Shown: positions 1 to 13,209 of the stretch, one piece after another
Layout of the letters: each line of letters begins with the position of its first letter
Numbering within the stretch: the stretch's first letter is position 1
Source: Silurus meridionalis
Taxonomy: Eukaryota > Chordata > Actinopteri > Siluriformes > Siluridae
Assembly (NCBI RefSeq): GCF_014805685.1
Contig: NC_060884.1
Span: forward strand, 19,962,856-20,026,855
Length of the DNA: 64,000 nt
Direction of reading: 5' to 3'
Position numbers and translations under genes: made by a program
The notes under the pieces: generated by a model
What the model was told of the DNA's origin: nothing
The model's input: the letters and a program-made list of their open reading frames with translations, nothing else
Databases searched by the model: none

Positions 1-1500
1 CTAGTTGGTGCAAATGAACGAACATACATTACTTTCTAGCACTTTGAGCATTGAGCACATTTTTCTGAGTGTGTGTATGCATGTGTAATTACCTGTATGT
101 CAGTGTGTAGCCACATAACACTTGGCACTCAGCAATGTCACTCAGCAATGACAATAAGGTGTTAAAAAGAAATGCTAGCAATGTCAACAATGTCACTGCC
201 ATGTTGGTGTTACTACAGTCCAGGGAATAAATCACCTCTAAAACAACACCTAAAATGGTCTTAAGGTGGTCCAGCTATGTCAAGGTATTGGGTTTGGGGC
301 AGACGAGTGTTTAAATTATAGTTAAAGTTAAAAAGAGAAGCAGATGTATGTAGTCGAAGTCTATATCTTTTTAGCTGCAAAATAAATTTGTTGCAAATGC
401 TACTGTTTTAAGCAGGTGTGCAAAGCAGGCAGCTTGACTTTAATCTCTTTAATCCCAAAAACTGGAATTCACCAGTGGAGAAATGGGCTATGGGACACAA
501 AAGAGAGGTACTACAGTACACATCAGAGAGCAGCTAAACCTAAACCTTCAATGAACGTCTGACAATGCAGATACTTGGTGCAGACTATTGTGATGTTCTG
601 AAAATGCTTTTTTTTTTAAATCAATATGTCACAATCAGTTAGTAAAAAACTGCATTGTGCCCTTGCTTTTGGTACAGCATAATGCAAAGCCACACAGTCT
701 TATTCATATCAGTGTCACATTATATTTCATATTCTCTCTGTAAAATTCTATATTTTTAGGTTTAACTTGTGCCATATTGAGATGTGGTTAGATCCTATCG
801 TAATGAAATGAAACTAACCAGAAACACAATAACGTAATAAAATTGTTCAATCTGATGATTATTTAAACCTGGATACAGATAGCATGTTAACTAAACTTAT
901 TAATATGTACCTAATCACAAAATTAATATTCATTAAGTAAACCCAAAAAGCACTTTTAGTTTTTGGGTCGAGTTTTTTATTTGAGTTACGTAGTAATCGG
1001 TAATTAGAAAGCTTTTGGACTGTGACCAACATTGCAGCAGGTGTTTTTGGTTACTAAAGGAGGGGGAGCACACAACTTGCTTGATGACGTGTTTCTAGTT
1101 CTTGTCAGGCTTTTAGAAAGCAAAATGAGTCCTGCCAGGCTGCATCTATTAGTTCAATCCTGACTTGAGTACATTATGATCTAGCTATGGAGGGAGACAG
1201 ACAGAGTAGGACAACCACTGGCCTGGAAACCCAATAAAACCCAATATAAAGGTCAAGTCAGCACATAAGGAATGAGTAATATTTAGCATGTGACACAGTG
1301 GTTCTTAAAGTCCCAACTAGAACTATATTACAGATGGAAGTCCAGTGACAGAAACATATGTTTTTCTAATGAGCTCTCACAGGTCTCCAATATATAAATG
1401 AAAAAAAACCCAGATTGCATTAACCTGCACACCCTTTCATATTAGGGCCTCTAACTATCATTAGAGTTAACCAGTCACATTTAAAACTAGGCCTGTAGGT
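1..1500. other. Intergenic DNA, nothing recognised
   Basis: AT-rich sequence with no exon-like open frame, RNA gene or clear repeat that I can identify. Confidence 0.5.
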
Positions 1501-1699
1501 AAATGGCATAGACCTGCCATCAGTTAAAGTAATTGTGATTAAAAACAGATTAAAGTCAGTTGTTGCTGTAGTATTTTCTTAAATTTTTTGGGTTGAATTC
1601 CACTAAGAGCCATGGGCCACAAAAAGTTGCCAAAAAAACTTAATCGTTGAAAGGTACCAATCAGGAAACGGATATAAAAAATATCCAAGACACTAAATG

Positions 1700-2500
1700 T
1701 ACCATGGAACACTGTCAAAACCATTATTAATAAGTGGAGAAACTGTGCACCACAGAGATTTTGCTCAGGATGACTCTCCAAAGTTGATAATAGGAGGAGG
1801 AGAAAATATTTTCAGGGAGGCCAACAGCTACACTGAAGAAACTACAGGAATTTCTGGCAGGTACTGGTAAATCCTTGCATATGACTACCATCTTCTGTAT
1901 TCTGCATAATCCACGGCTGTGAGATAGGATGGCAAGATGGAAGAATATGGAAGCTCATCTGAATTCCCCCAGACCATGTGGGAAGTTGAAGTTTTTGACC
2001 ATAATTCTAAAAGTATGTTTGGTGCAAAGCCAATACGGATCATCATCCAAGGAACACCATACTGACAGTGAAGCATTGTGGGGGTAGCATTATGCTTTGG
2101 GGCTGCTTATCTTCAGCTGAGCCAGGGGCACTTATCAAGATAGATTGGAAAATGAATAGCTCTAAATACCAAGATATTTTGGTACAAAACCTTCTGTCCT
2201 CTGTCAGAAATGTGAAAATTGAGAGGCATTTCACATTGCAACATGACAATGACCCAAAACACACTTCAACAAAGGCGACTTTAAAAAAGGATAATCAGTA
2301 CTGGAATGGACAAGCAAGAGCCCAGACTTCAATTCCATTGAAAAACTATGAAATTACCTAAAAAGAGCCATACACAAGGAGATCACTAAATTTCAAGTTT
2401 ATATGTGTGAAGTTTATAGTCTTATTCACACAAGAGTCATGATGCCATAATAAAGGCCAAAGTTGCTTTCACAAAGTATTAGTCGAGAAAGATGTTCATA
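1700..2500 (+). mobile_element. Degenerate Tc1/mariner element with transposase relic
   Basis: The plus strand reads, with frameshifts, the DDE part of a Tc1-type transposase: VEVFDHNSK and FGAKP around 1,990-2,035, then KHCGGSIMLWGCLSS from 2,071 and LQHDNDPKHTS around 2,240-2,270. The catalytic GGGSIMLWG and DNDPKHT motifs are diagnostic. The piece from 2068 to 2361 stays open for 97 codons; upstream parts are broken by stops. I could not define the terminal repeats, so the limits are approximate. Confidence 0.75.
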
Positions 2501-2559
2501 CTTATGCAATCAAGCTGTGGTATTTTTTATATAGAACATTCCCAATAATTAAATAAAAT

Positions 2560-4290
2560 TTTTTTTTCACTGGATTTCTTTTTGGTGCAATATTAATTTA
2601 AAGATGTAACAAGTAACAAATATATTATATATAAAATAAAGATTTAACTGGTGTAACTTTTTGTAAATAAAAAATATAACGTATAATTTTTTTTGCATGT
2701 TTTTTTAAACAATTTTTTTTTATTTTATCTCTATTTTTATTGTGTAATTGATTTTTATTTTCAGCTCACTTCTTTTGCAGTGGTGCATTTGTTTTACACA
2801 CAAAACGTATTCCTGATAGCAAAACAGTTTAACAACCACTGGTGTATACTATTCCATTGTTTCTCATGTGTAAACTGTACACACGCAGTACATTAATGGT
2901 ACCTATATTTGTATTTTTCCGTTCATCTCCTGTGCGTTGCATGGCTTTGTGTATGGTACAATGTGTTTGATTTGTGTTGAGGGGTTTGCATGCACAAAGT
3001 GTACAACAGACTTCACACATCCAACTTGCTTTTTTTAGGTGAGCCTACAAGAACCAGTCTGGAATTTGCATTCCTGTCTTTAATGTCATCATCAATGGAA
3101 GGCTTTGGGTATAAAGTTCACAGGTAACCCTCAGCACATCACTTAACACAATAGGACTTAAGTTCATTTCAGTAAAAAAATGTTTTTGTTGTTTGCAAAT
3201 ATGAAAGTGTTGACTGATTTGAAAACCCTGAAGAGCAAGTAAAGTCAGAGGGAAAAAAAGCACTCTGAGAATGCAAAAAAAAAAAAAAAAAAAAGAATGG
3301 CATTTTCTTTAAATTTGAACTTAACACAGAAAATATATAAAAATACACCAAGTAGGTTTGTGACAAACACATGCACATACATCCATAAGCTGTAAAGCTA
3401 CAGCCAATGAGATCATACTCTAAATGCAGATTATATTGATACCTGTTAAATAAGCATGCCAACCTATGACCAAACACCGCTTAAATCCAGCCCCAGTTGG
3501 GCAGTCGTGGTGGAAAACAGTGGGGCACACTGAACCTCCTGATCAGACAGCTCAAAGCAAATCTCCATCAGATTACTGAGTAATACCTGGGCTAAGAATA
3601 CCACCTACAGTCAGGCATTCAGTCTAATAATACACCATCATACCTGGCATGTCAATCATGTACTAAAGCTCATACATAGATGGCATACATTTGGAATCTG
3701 GGTATTAACACAACTAAACACAACACCCTGTAAATTAACTGAATTATAAAACTACAGTGTTCAACCATTAAACAAAATTTCATCATCTGTGAAACTGTCA
3801 AAGGTTTTGTATACACCCCTAAAACGAAAAAACCCTATATTTATTGTGCATTTATTTGCCTTTTTAGAAATTGTTGTTCAACACAAATGTGATTTTATCA
3901 AGCTTAGCTATGCATGAACCATGACAAGCACTGATCCTTCCAACCCTTGTGTGTGCTGTCTTTCAGTAGTATAGATTTAGTGTCGCATCGAAATGATTAA
4001 CCTGTTGTATATTTCAGCTCTGAGGTCCTGGAAGGCAATATATTTTAACCTCTGATTCTTGATATCTTGATATTCTTGTGAGGAGAACACTGATATAATT
4101 ATTAATGCAGATGTGTGCACCTAAATCTAACCCTAATATGTACCCAAATAAACAATATAATTTTTGCTTGGTTTTTTTTTAAGAAGAAGAAGAAAAGGAA
4201 GCATTTTCCTCATATGGCCAGTGTAATGTCCTTGTAAGGTCAAAATTGTCAAAGATTTGTGCCTAAACAAGATATAAAAAAACTCGTTTT
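2560..4290. other. Intergenic AT-rich DNA
   Basis: No gene seen. Holds T-rich tracts at 2,690-2,740 and a run of about 20 A at 3,274-3,293. Confidence 0.4.
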
Positions 4291-4295
4291 TTTCT

Positions 4296-4352
4296 TGCTT
4301 TCTTTCTCTCTCTCTCTCTCTCTCTCTTCCTTTCTCTCTCTTTCTTTCTCTA
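4296..4352 (+). repeat. (TC)n-rich tract
   Basis: Interrupted TC dinucleotide repeat. Confidence 0.9.
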
Positions 4353-4579
4353 AAAGTACTCCATTACCTGATGTGTACAGCACCTGCCACAACACCCATA
4401 ATATAAAAACACTCCATCATATAAACCCACACACACCCATTAAAGAAATGCCAACAGGCGTGACCTACTCAGGGTGAAAAAAGTACTCATTTTGGCAAAG
4501 AGTTGATTAAGGGATGGTCATTTCTGTGATTCATCCACATAAATCAGAATTAGAAAAAGTCTTTACAGTATTTAAATAC

Positions 4580-4581
<2 letters not shown>

Positions 4582-4634
<53 letters not shown>

Positions 4635-4638
4635 TGTG

Positions 4639-4697
<59 letters not shown>
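4582..4697 (+). repeat. (TG)n microsatellite
   Basis: About 58 TG units with two single-base interruptions. The long open frames reading Cys-Val or His-Thr repeats here are artefacts of the repeat. Confidence 0.95.
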
Positions 4698-4698
<1 letters not shown>

Positions 4699-4835
4699 GA
4701 AGAGAGAGAGAATAAGTGGGAGTTGTATTTGTCACAGCTTTCCTATAAAATGTTTGAGTATTCTCTACAATGTCCTGACTGTTCCAGTCACATTGTACGA
4801 CATCCTGCTGGGTCAATCAAATCAGTATCCTCAAG

Positions 4836-4887
4836 TGCACACAGTGTGTGTGCATGTGTGTAGGTGTGTGTGTGTGTGTGTGTGTGA
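4836..4887 (+). repeat. Interrupted (TG)n tract
   Basis: TG repeat broken by CA and AG, lying between two larger TG arrays. Confidence 0.85.
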
Positions 4888-4955
4888 GAAAGAGGTCACA
4901 CTGAGGTCTGAAATTTCCGTTATCCATTATATTGCTGTAAAAAAAAAACTTGAAC

Positions 4956-5325
<370 letters not shown>

Positions 5326-5421
5326 TGACAGAGAGAATCTTCAGAAAGCAAACCTCCTGACACACACAGCACACATAGGACACATACTTTTATCCTCTTA
5401 AACTTGTACGCTTCTCTGACA

Positions 5422-5430
5422 ATGTGTGTG

Positions 5431-5470
<40 letters not shown>
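5422..5470 (+). repeat. (TG)n microsatellite
   Basis: TG repeat ending in TATATA. Confidence 0.9.
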
Positions 5471-5476
<6 letters not shown>

Positions 5477-5639
5477 TATTTGTATCTGAGTTAAATAAAT
5501 AAAGCTGGAGCTAAAATTTAAACCTTCATCATAGTTACAGACCTCTTAAATGTGTACAACATATTGTAATTACATAAATCAGTTTCTCACACTCACAAGT
5601 GCATGTCAAGTGCAAAGGTGTGTAAATCTGCAATATTAA

Positions 5640-5830
5640 ATTGGCCCTTAGAGAATGTGCGTTTGTGTATGTTTGTGTCTACATGTGTCCTGCAATGGCG
5701 TGGTGTCCAATCCAGAGTGTATTCTTGTCTCAAACTCATTGATACCCAGATATGCTCTGCATCTCTCAAGACCGTGGCCAGGATAAAGAGGTTCAAAGGT
5801 TACTAAAGAATAAAAGAATAAATGCATAGT
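5640..5830 (+). repeat. Fragment of the dispersed ~350-bp repeat
   Basis: Reads the 3' portion of the family: TGGTGTCCAATCCAGAGTGT, then GGCCAGGATAAAG and a downstream AATAAATG-like tail. Other copies in the window lie at 7,320, 19,643, 20,110, 21,250, 52,900 and 56,180. Confidence 0.5.
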
Positions 5831-5849
5831 ATGTTTTGTCAATACAGCT

Positions 5850-7040
5850 CCTTTTTTCAGTATTTTCTCTAATGCTATGCATCCAGAACAAGCACTGCCT
5901 ATGGTAGAAGTCCTAAATAATAGTCTAAGAGAAGCTTTCTAATTTGAGAGGAAACATGATTGACAGTTAAACAGCAGAACAATAAACATAAATTCAAAAT
6001 AGTAAAAAAAAGAAAAAGAAAGAAAAAGATATCTGATCAATATATTTTTATTGTAAAACCAATGTTGTAATTTGAGTTTTGAGCAACATAAAATGCTGCT
6101 TATGAAATAACTAAAAGTATGAAGGCAAATGTATTTGCCAACCCCAGATTATTCAACTTTTACACACATATGTAGCTGCATAAGCACAGAAATAACCCCA
6201 CATAGGAACCTGCACATGCATCTGTACTATTCATTTCAAGAACTTGGTACCATATTTAATATTTCACACACTGTTGTGCTCTCTCAAGCCTTTCATCCTT
6301 CAAGTTTAGAGGAGCATGTGAGCTCCATTTACCAGCTGCTAGCTAAAAACCAGAGCCTGTCTGTCAGCCCACTCTGCTCTTTCTGCCTCGCTTCCAAGAA
6401 CATACTGAACAGAACTTGTTCTGGGTAAGGGGCCAGAGTATGGCTCTCAATACATAGCTTTCTGAGGCCTATTGTTTCACTATCAAGCAGACACACACAG
6501 AAGGTTGTCTCAGGAAGGCTGCCTGAGGAATTCCTTGCCGGAGGAGTGTATTCATCTCAGCATAGTGAGTGGGAGCGTGTGTTTCTGTGAGAGTGGGCCT
6601 TAAAGTATGCAGTGGATGGTACAGAAAAGGATCTTATGAATGTATTTTCTTTCTTCTCGTTTTAGTCACATGAGTCTCTCACAATCGAACACACGTGTAT
6701 GCACGTCATTCCTCTAACTTCAACCTTTCCAACCCCTTTTTTTTTTCACTGACAGTATGTTGTTAACATAATGCTATAAACAAACAGAACCGGACTCAGG
6801 TTTACTGGGGTGTGTCCTCTAATAGGAACTTTTATAAAAAGACTGACAGTAATGAACCACCCAAACCTGTGATGTTTGAACAGGCTGATGTGATTTAAAT
6901 ACGCAGTAACATGAATTTAAAACTCTTTGTCAATGATTTGCCCACTAAGTAAACAGAGTACTGTATTAGACACTGTGGTGTTTGTGTGTGAAATCTGTTC
7001 AATATTGTGGCATACAGAGTCACCTCAACAAGCAGATGCA
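5850..7040. other. Intergenic DNA, no gene recognised
   Basis: An open frame of 99 codons at 6129-6428 has no recognisable domain. Nothing else is visible. Confidence 0.35.
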
Positions 7041-7044
7041 ACTG

Positions 7045-7215
7045 TCATTAAATTTTATGCATTTGGCAGCCCTTACCATTTATCCAAATGAGCAATTGAG
7101 GGTTGCGGGCATTGTTCAAGGGCCCAGCAGGGGATTCAGGGTGGTGCTGGCTTTTGAACTCATGACCTTCTCATCAGAAGTCAAACACTTATACACTAAG
7201 CAACCTCTTATTGTC
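7045..7215 (-). repeat. Degenerate tRNA-derived SINE-like repeat
   Basis: Plus strand contains ATTTGGCAGCCCTTACC, GAGCAATTGAGGGTTG, CAAGGGCCCAGCAG and TTTGAACTCATGACCTTCTC, the order seen in the common fish SINE-like repeat. The last block is the complement of a B-box-like sequence. Confidence 0.5.
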
Positions 7216-7319
7216 CAGTAATGGCAGCTCAATTTGAACGGTTAATATATTTACATAAGCAACAAATCCATAAAAACGTATTAACACCCCCCACCCCAAA
7301 AAAAAAAAAAACAACCCAG

Positions 7320-7640
7320 GAAGATGTAATGGCACAGCAGGTAGCATTGTCACCTCACTGCTTATGGGTGTTTGTCTTAATTCTGAACTCAAGTTACTGT
7401 ACATGATTTCAGTATATGTATATGAGTTTTCTTTAGGTTTTTGTTTTCTCATATTTCTTGAAACATATCAGTAGGTGGGTTAATTTGCACCATTTATATA
7501 AATAAGCATGTGAATTTGTGTGTGCCTGGCATCATATCCAGGTTATATTTCTTTCTCATTCTGAGTATGCATAGGCTCCAGATCAAATGCAACTTTAGCC
7601 AGGACATAATGGTTACTTAAAATGTATAAATGTATGAATG
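7320..7640 (+). repeat. Copy of the dispersed ~350-bp repeat
   Basis: Begins GCACAGCAGGTAGCATTG and runs through TAGGTGGGTTAATTTGCACC to a GCCAGGACATAATGGTTACT and TGTATGAATG tail. It is near full length but heavily diverged. Confidence 0.5.
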
Positions 7641-7649
7641 GGTCAATTA

Positions 7650-10600
7650 TTTAAGTTATGAAAAAAACACTTTTGCTATGGGCAAAGACCGAAATGCACC
7701 TTTGCAGGTATTTTGTTAGCCAACCACAAACAAGTTTACATGTTTACCTAAAACTTTTCTTTCATTACATTTCATTAATATATTGTATATTGTATAAATG
7801 ATGCATAGTCTAAAAGTCATTCATGTCTAAAATCTACAGTGTGATACAGCCAACCCAAGCTGTATTACCACTAAAATGTCTGCATATCTGCACTGTAATA
7901 GATGTACAAATAATCTAAACTTTACATTAAGAACAAAGATCTAGTGTGACTTGGTGTACATTTTCTTAAAAATAATCAAAATATCACCATGTAAACATCT
8001 ATGCATTCCCATCTCCTGTATGTGATGTATCTGGGTATCTGTGTCGGGCATGTTAAAGTATTACTACATCTCTTCCCTCATTACAAGTAGCATATTATGG
8101 ATGATAGTAATGAGGTTAATTTATTTTAAAATTTCAAAATGATTGGAATTCATTATGAATGTAAATTGTAATTAAAGTTCTGATTAAAGAACCCAGGGTA
8201 AAGGGAATTTATCAATACTACTGTATTGATGAAACAGCCTAAAGCAATGCAGATACCATAGTTTGAGTTTTGTTGTTGCCTTAAAATAAATATCAACTAT
8301 ATACATTTTCTTCTTGCTGATGTCTTTGATGGGTGTGCCAGATATCTAGTTCCATTAACTCCCATGATTACCAAAATAAAATAAATAAATAAAACCCAGC
8401 GCACTTCGGAACACCCAGCCAACCAGTTAGTCAAGCACATAGCAAGTGTGTCATTTATGAAACAAATTAATATGAGCTATAATATACAGGCCTGGATGAC
8501 TTATCACCCAGAGAGTACACACAGAAGCTATGCCAAAAAGAGAGAGACAGTGTCAGTGAAAGGAATGTTGTGACATGGCCTCAAATGCTGTGAGAAAGAG
8601 ATAGCACTGTAAGGACTTAGGAGCAGACGAATTGCAATGCGAGCCTCCCTTTAACAGAAACGTGATCATAATGAAATAGGCCAGGTGAGCCGTTGCAGTA
8701 CAGCAGGCTTGGAATTTGTCAACTTACCTGTGGTGCAAGTGACTACCAACCAGCATATACGTCAGTACACATGCACACTGATGCTATCTCTATCATTCTC
8801 AAGTGTGTGTTTTTGTGTATGCATATAGTACATGCAGGTCTAAGAGTATTGTGTCATGGCCTGTTCAGTATCAACACCATCCACACTGCTGAAAACATGA
8901 TGCTGTCTGACTCAGTGTGTATTATGTTTTGTTATTTCATATTTAATTTCACATGCAGCAAATGTATTACACTGACCTGATTTAACTATCTCAAAGCGAT
9001 TTGATGAAGACTTAACTCTGGATGCTGGTGTGATGCTGAAAGAGAGAACATAGAGAACTTCACTTGTTGTTTCTACGTATTTGTCAATTTTTTAAGAAGC
9101 ATATTAAAGAGTTCTATGAGGTGGTGCTAGGAAAGTACTCTACCATTTTCAATTAAGCCCCGACTTTAAGGACATTGTGATCCATCTACATGATGAGAAG
9201 TACCGAACATGAAGACTAATGGCCTAGTAACCTAATATGTACAAAAGCCAAGTCTGGAGCTCGGGAAGAGGATGGATTATGACTTAGAGTAAAATAGTAG
9301 TGAGTAGATTGAGGACAAAAATAGTATTTAGATCATATGCATATCTTGCATATGAGTATTAAAATATATTAACTGAATACAAATATTTAGATGTGTTTGC
9401 ATTTGTTTACTCAATGTAAGACCTGAAAATATGCTGTCAAAAAATTGGTAAAATAAACATAGAAATATAGAGGAAAGGAATGTTACCTTATCCACTAGTT
9501 ACATAACCTCTTTTGGTCTTGAATTGCATGCGATTTTGTCTAGCAAACTTTTCACATATCCATAAGCAAATTTGCATTATATAACAAAAAATTCCATCCA
9601 AGACTGAAGCAACATTTGTAGCTAACCTATAATATTAGGCAATGCTTCATATTAGCAATCTATGTTCAAGGATTTCATCACAGATATATAGTGATGTCGT
9701 CAGGCTAGCATCATATTCCTGATAAAATTTTCATGTTCCTGTGCACAGTGTGTCAAGTTGAGGCTCACTACCAGCTGTACTAGTAGATTTTTCTGTTCTG
9801 TATGAGACCTGACTAAGTTTATCCATTTTTATCCAACAGAAAAATTAGCAGAATGTTTTGCCGTTGGTGGTGGTTTAGTGCCTGTTGTTTGTCATCATGT
9901 CATATACTGTCATGCAGGGGTCATCCAGACATGAAGTAATACTTTGTATAAATACATTCAAATTTTTTTATGTGAATGACTTTGGATGGAATGTAATTGG
10001 TACCAAAAAGTGCAGGTTGTGAAGTGTGTGCTGCAAAAATATTTAATGTTGAGCATTCTACACGGAATCTCTAACACACTCAGCTTAGATAGAGAAGTGT
10101 GAGGTTTGCAGTCTATTTGTATATATTCAAACTCCTTGAATCTTTCCACATATTTGTAGTAAGCTGTGGATATTTTCAGCTCCCTCTGCATGACCAATGA
10201 CCTTTTTGTTACATCTCTGTACATCTTGCTACATCTTTGTTACATCTAGTTACCTGGACATTTAGTTTATTTCCTCAATTTAGAAAGCTTTCAGCAGCTT
10301 CAGTTATTTCATGTTCATTTTTTAGTAACGTGTAATGCTGCTTTATGGGATCCTCAAATGTTTGAATGTTTTTTTGCTAAAAAACCCCTCTGATTGATAC
10401 TTTTTCTTTTATCTGGACATGCTATGACAGCTTCTTGGTGTTTTTGATGATGTTTTTTTTATGTTTTCTAAGGTATGTTCTTTTACAACTCTTGGCCTCT
10501 TTCCAAGAACAGGTGTATTTATCATGCGATCATGTGACATTTTAATTACATGGGAATTGACAGGTTGCACCAGAAGTAATTTAGTAATTTAGACTTTTGC

Positions 10601-12770
10601 AAAGTGTATTAATCATGTTTTATTCTTTGAAGATTGACATTTGAACTGAATTAAATTAAAAAGCTCCAGTGTGTCACAACAAAAAATGGAAAAGTTAACA
10701 GGAGGTGAATATTAATGCCAGGTGCTGCAACAGTGTGCCATAATGTTTGTTTCAGGCTTAAATTCTCACCCTGTGCACATATTTACATGTATAATATATG
10801 CCATTATAAGTTTAAAATCTTTGGGGTATATGGGCACCAGAGCAGTTAATCTGTATGCTACAAAAACCGAGCTGAAATATGTAAATGAGTGCATATGAGA
10901 ATGTGTCCATATACTATTGCTGTTAGACGCTTCAAATCTTTTCTCAGTCTCTCTCCTTCTCCCCATGCAACTGTCTGTACATCATTAATCCTTCACAAAA
11001 TATCCAATAGATTTTTTTTAGCATGCCTGAAACTGTGCCCAGACCTGTGTGCTTTAAGATTCATAGCCTTTCTACATAACACTTATTTTATACTACTGTT
11101 TTCACACATTTATACAAAAATAAATGTGTTTTTTCATTAGTGTTTGCATGCAAGCTCTTACCAACCCTAAGTGATATTAACATCTCTCACAGAAAGATGA
11201 GAGCGTATTAAGGTGAAATAAGCTACAACGTATTGGTTGAAAGAGGCAGATGAACACTGAAATTAATTGCTGATGGGTTGTGTATGCTATGTTCTTATTG
11301 GCCAAGACACACCTGAAACTCTGCAGACAGAGCTGCGTCAGTACCAGCTGCAGTGAGCACAATGGAAAAATACAGAGTCATTCTGCTTCAAATCCTGGCT
11401 GGATATAAGGACACACAGAAACAGATAGACCTCAAAAATAAAAAATACTAAATATTTAAGTAAATGCTTTGTTTAGGTCAAAACTGTCACATATATCCCC
11501 CATAAAAGTGTAAAAATCATGGCACACCAATAACTACACATCACACACATACCCACACACAGCTGTGCATACAGTTAAGCTATTTGTATTCTCATTAGCA
11601 TGACTGAGTGGAAATTATTTGTAATTAAAATGCAAATACGTGCTTTACGGCAGTGAATAATAAGCTATTCTAAAATAAGAGAAAAGCGTAATCAGGACAT
11701 ACAATTGAAGTGAGGGTTCATTAGCACACAGCAGAGAGTGAAACCTACACAATGCAACAAGGGAAGAATAAGGCATCGCTGAATACCGTTTATGAATGTT
11801 TTCCATTAGAGAAAAATAATTCAGACCACAAAAGCATAAAAAGAGTACAAACACAATGAGTCCACATGTAGATCAGCTTTGATGTATTTTTGTGCACCAC
11901 CGATCGTTTCTATTTTAAGTACTTTAGCATAAACAATGATACATTGTTCTAATTGAAACATAAGTTTTGCACCGATGGAGAATGAAGCAAAAAGGATGTT
12001 ACATGCCAACCAATACCAAAGGAGAGATTTATAGTGATCTGACAGCATTGACCCAGTTAATGCCCATGAATGAAACTGATTCAGTCTGAGCCTATTAAAG
12101 CATGTCATTCTGCCATAATCCACCCCTGCAGGGTTAATACTGGCTGCCTCTAAAATTAATAACCTAGCAAAAAAACACATTTAAATGGAGAGGAATATAA
12201 AAAAAATTGAAATGGGAAAGAAGTAACATTTATAGGTAAAAGGAAATTAACCAATATAGAAGTTAACCTGCGTATGACAACAAATGGAAGACAGTGGCAA
12301 ACAAATGACAATGTAATAGAAATACCCAAAATATTGGAAAGATTGCAGAAAGAAGGGCTTTTATCCACATTCACAAATAAATCCAAATTATATTTTTAGT
12401 TACTAATGCACATAATCCATGATGATTAGTGTTCTGCATCCTGGGTTTATACAGGGGATGTTACCACCCACAGATGCCTTTTTATACACTAAGTTGCTTG
12501 TTAACATTTTGGATAGAAACGTGAAAGTTTCCAGTAAGACATGCCAAAATGCATGACTAGCCAGGTTTATTATTTTTTTTTTTTATCAAATTCACAAGTT
12601 GCTATGACGACCATATCCAAAGGCTATCTCATGTTAGGGAAGCTCAGATGGAGGAAATAGCAGTCTACATTCAAATTGATATCAATACAATGCAGGTAAG
12701 CTTCTTAGCAGAAGTTGTCATGCAGGGATTGTTCATTTGTAAAGTGTCATTTGGTATTTATTTATTTTCC
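7650..12770. other. Intergenic DNA without recognised genes
   Basis: Mostly AT-rich single-copy-looking sequence. Open frames up to 119 codons (11821-12180, minus) show no domain or splice support. The stretch 11,800-12,180 is unusually free of simple repeats and is listed as a candidate conserved noncoding element. Confidence 0.35.
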
Positions 12771-12779
12771 ATTATATAG

Positions 12780-13207
12780 GCAAATGGTTTTTCCACACCT
12801 GATGAACATGCGGGTCTTTCCCAAGCCACTGCCACAAAAAATGCCATTGTATGCTGTAGCTTTACAATTTCCCCTTTACTTGCATTTAAAAGTTGCAAAC
12901 CTGTTCCAACATTATTATGCTCATGTCGACAAAGAAGACATGGCTTGTCCTCAACCATGCTGTAAACCTTGGGAGGAATTAGAATGCCATCTGCATCCCA
13001 GCCCTCCTTACCCAAAATCAGTGCTTAACCTCACTAATACCCTTGTGGCTGAGTGCACAAAATTCCCTACAACTATGTTCCAAAATTCAGTGGAAGCCGT
13101 CCCAGAGGAAATGTTATTATAACAGCAAATGGAGGGAAAATATCTGGAATGGGATGGGATGTTCAACAAGCACATAAACGAGTGACAAACTTTCGGCCAT
13201 ATAGGTC
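12780..13207 (+). mobile_element. Tc1-derived transposase 3' relic with one terminal repeat
   Basis: The frames around 13,035-13,180 read the end of a Tc1-type transposase with shifts: LVAECTKFPTTMFQNSVEAV and later ANGG. The right end TTTCGGCCATATAGG matches the terminal repeat of the family also seen at 38,970-39,428, 30,446-31,568 and 58,735-58,990. The 135-codon open frame over it is not a host gene. Confidence 0.65.
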
Positions 13208-13209
13208 TC

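Noticed and set aside
11821..12180. 119-codon minus-strand frame
   Set aside because: No domain, no splice sites placed around it and no coding-like composition.
12715..13122. 135-codon open frame
   Set aside because: Its C-terminal part aligns by eye with the end of Tc1 transposase and the DNA belongs to a repeat family found elsewhere in the window.
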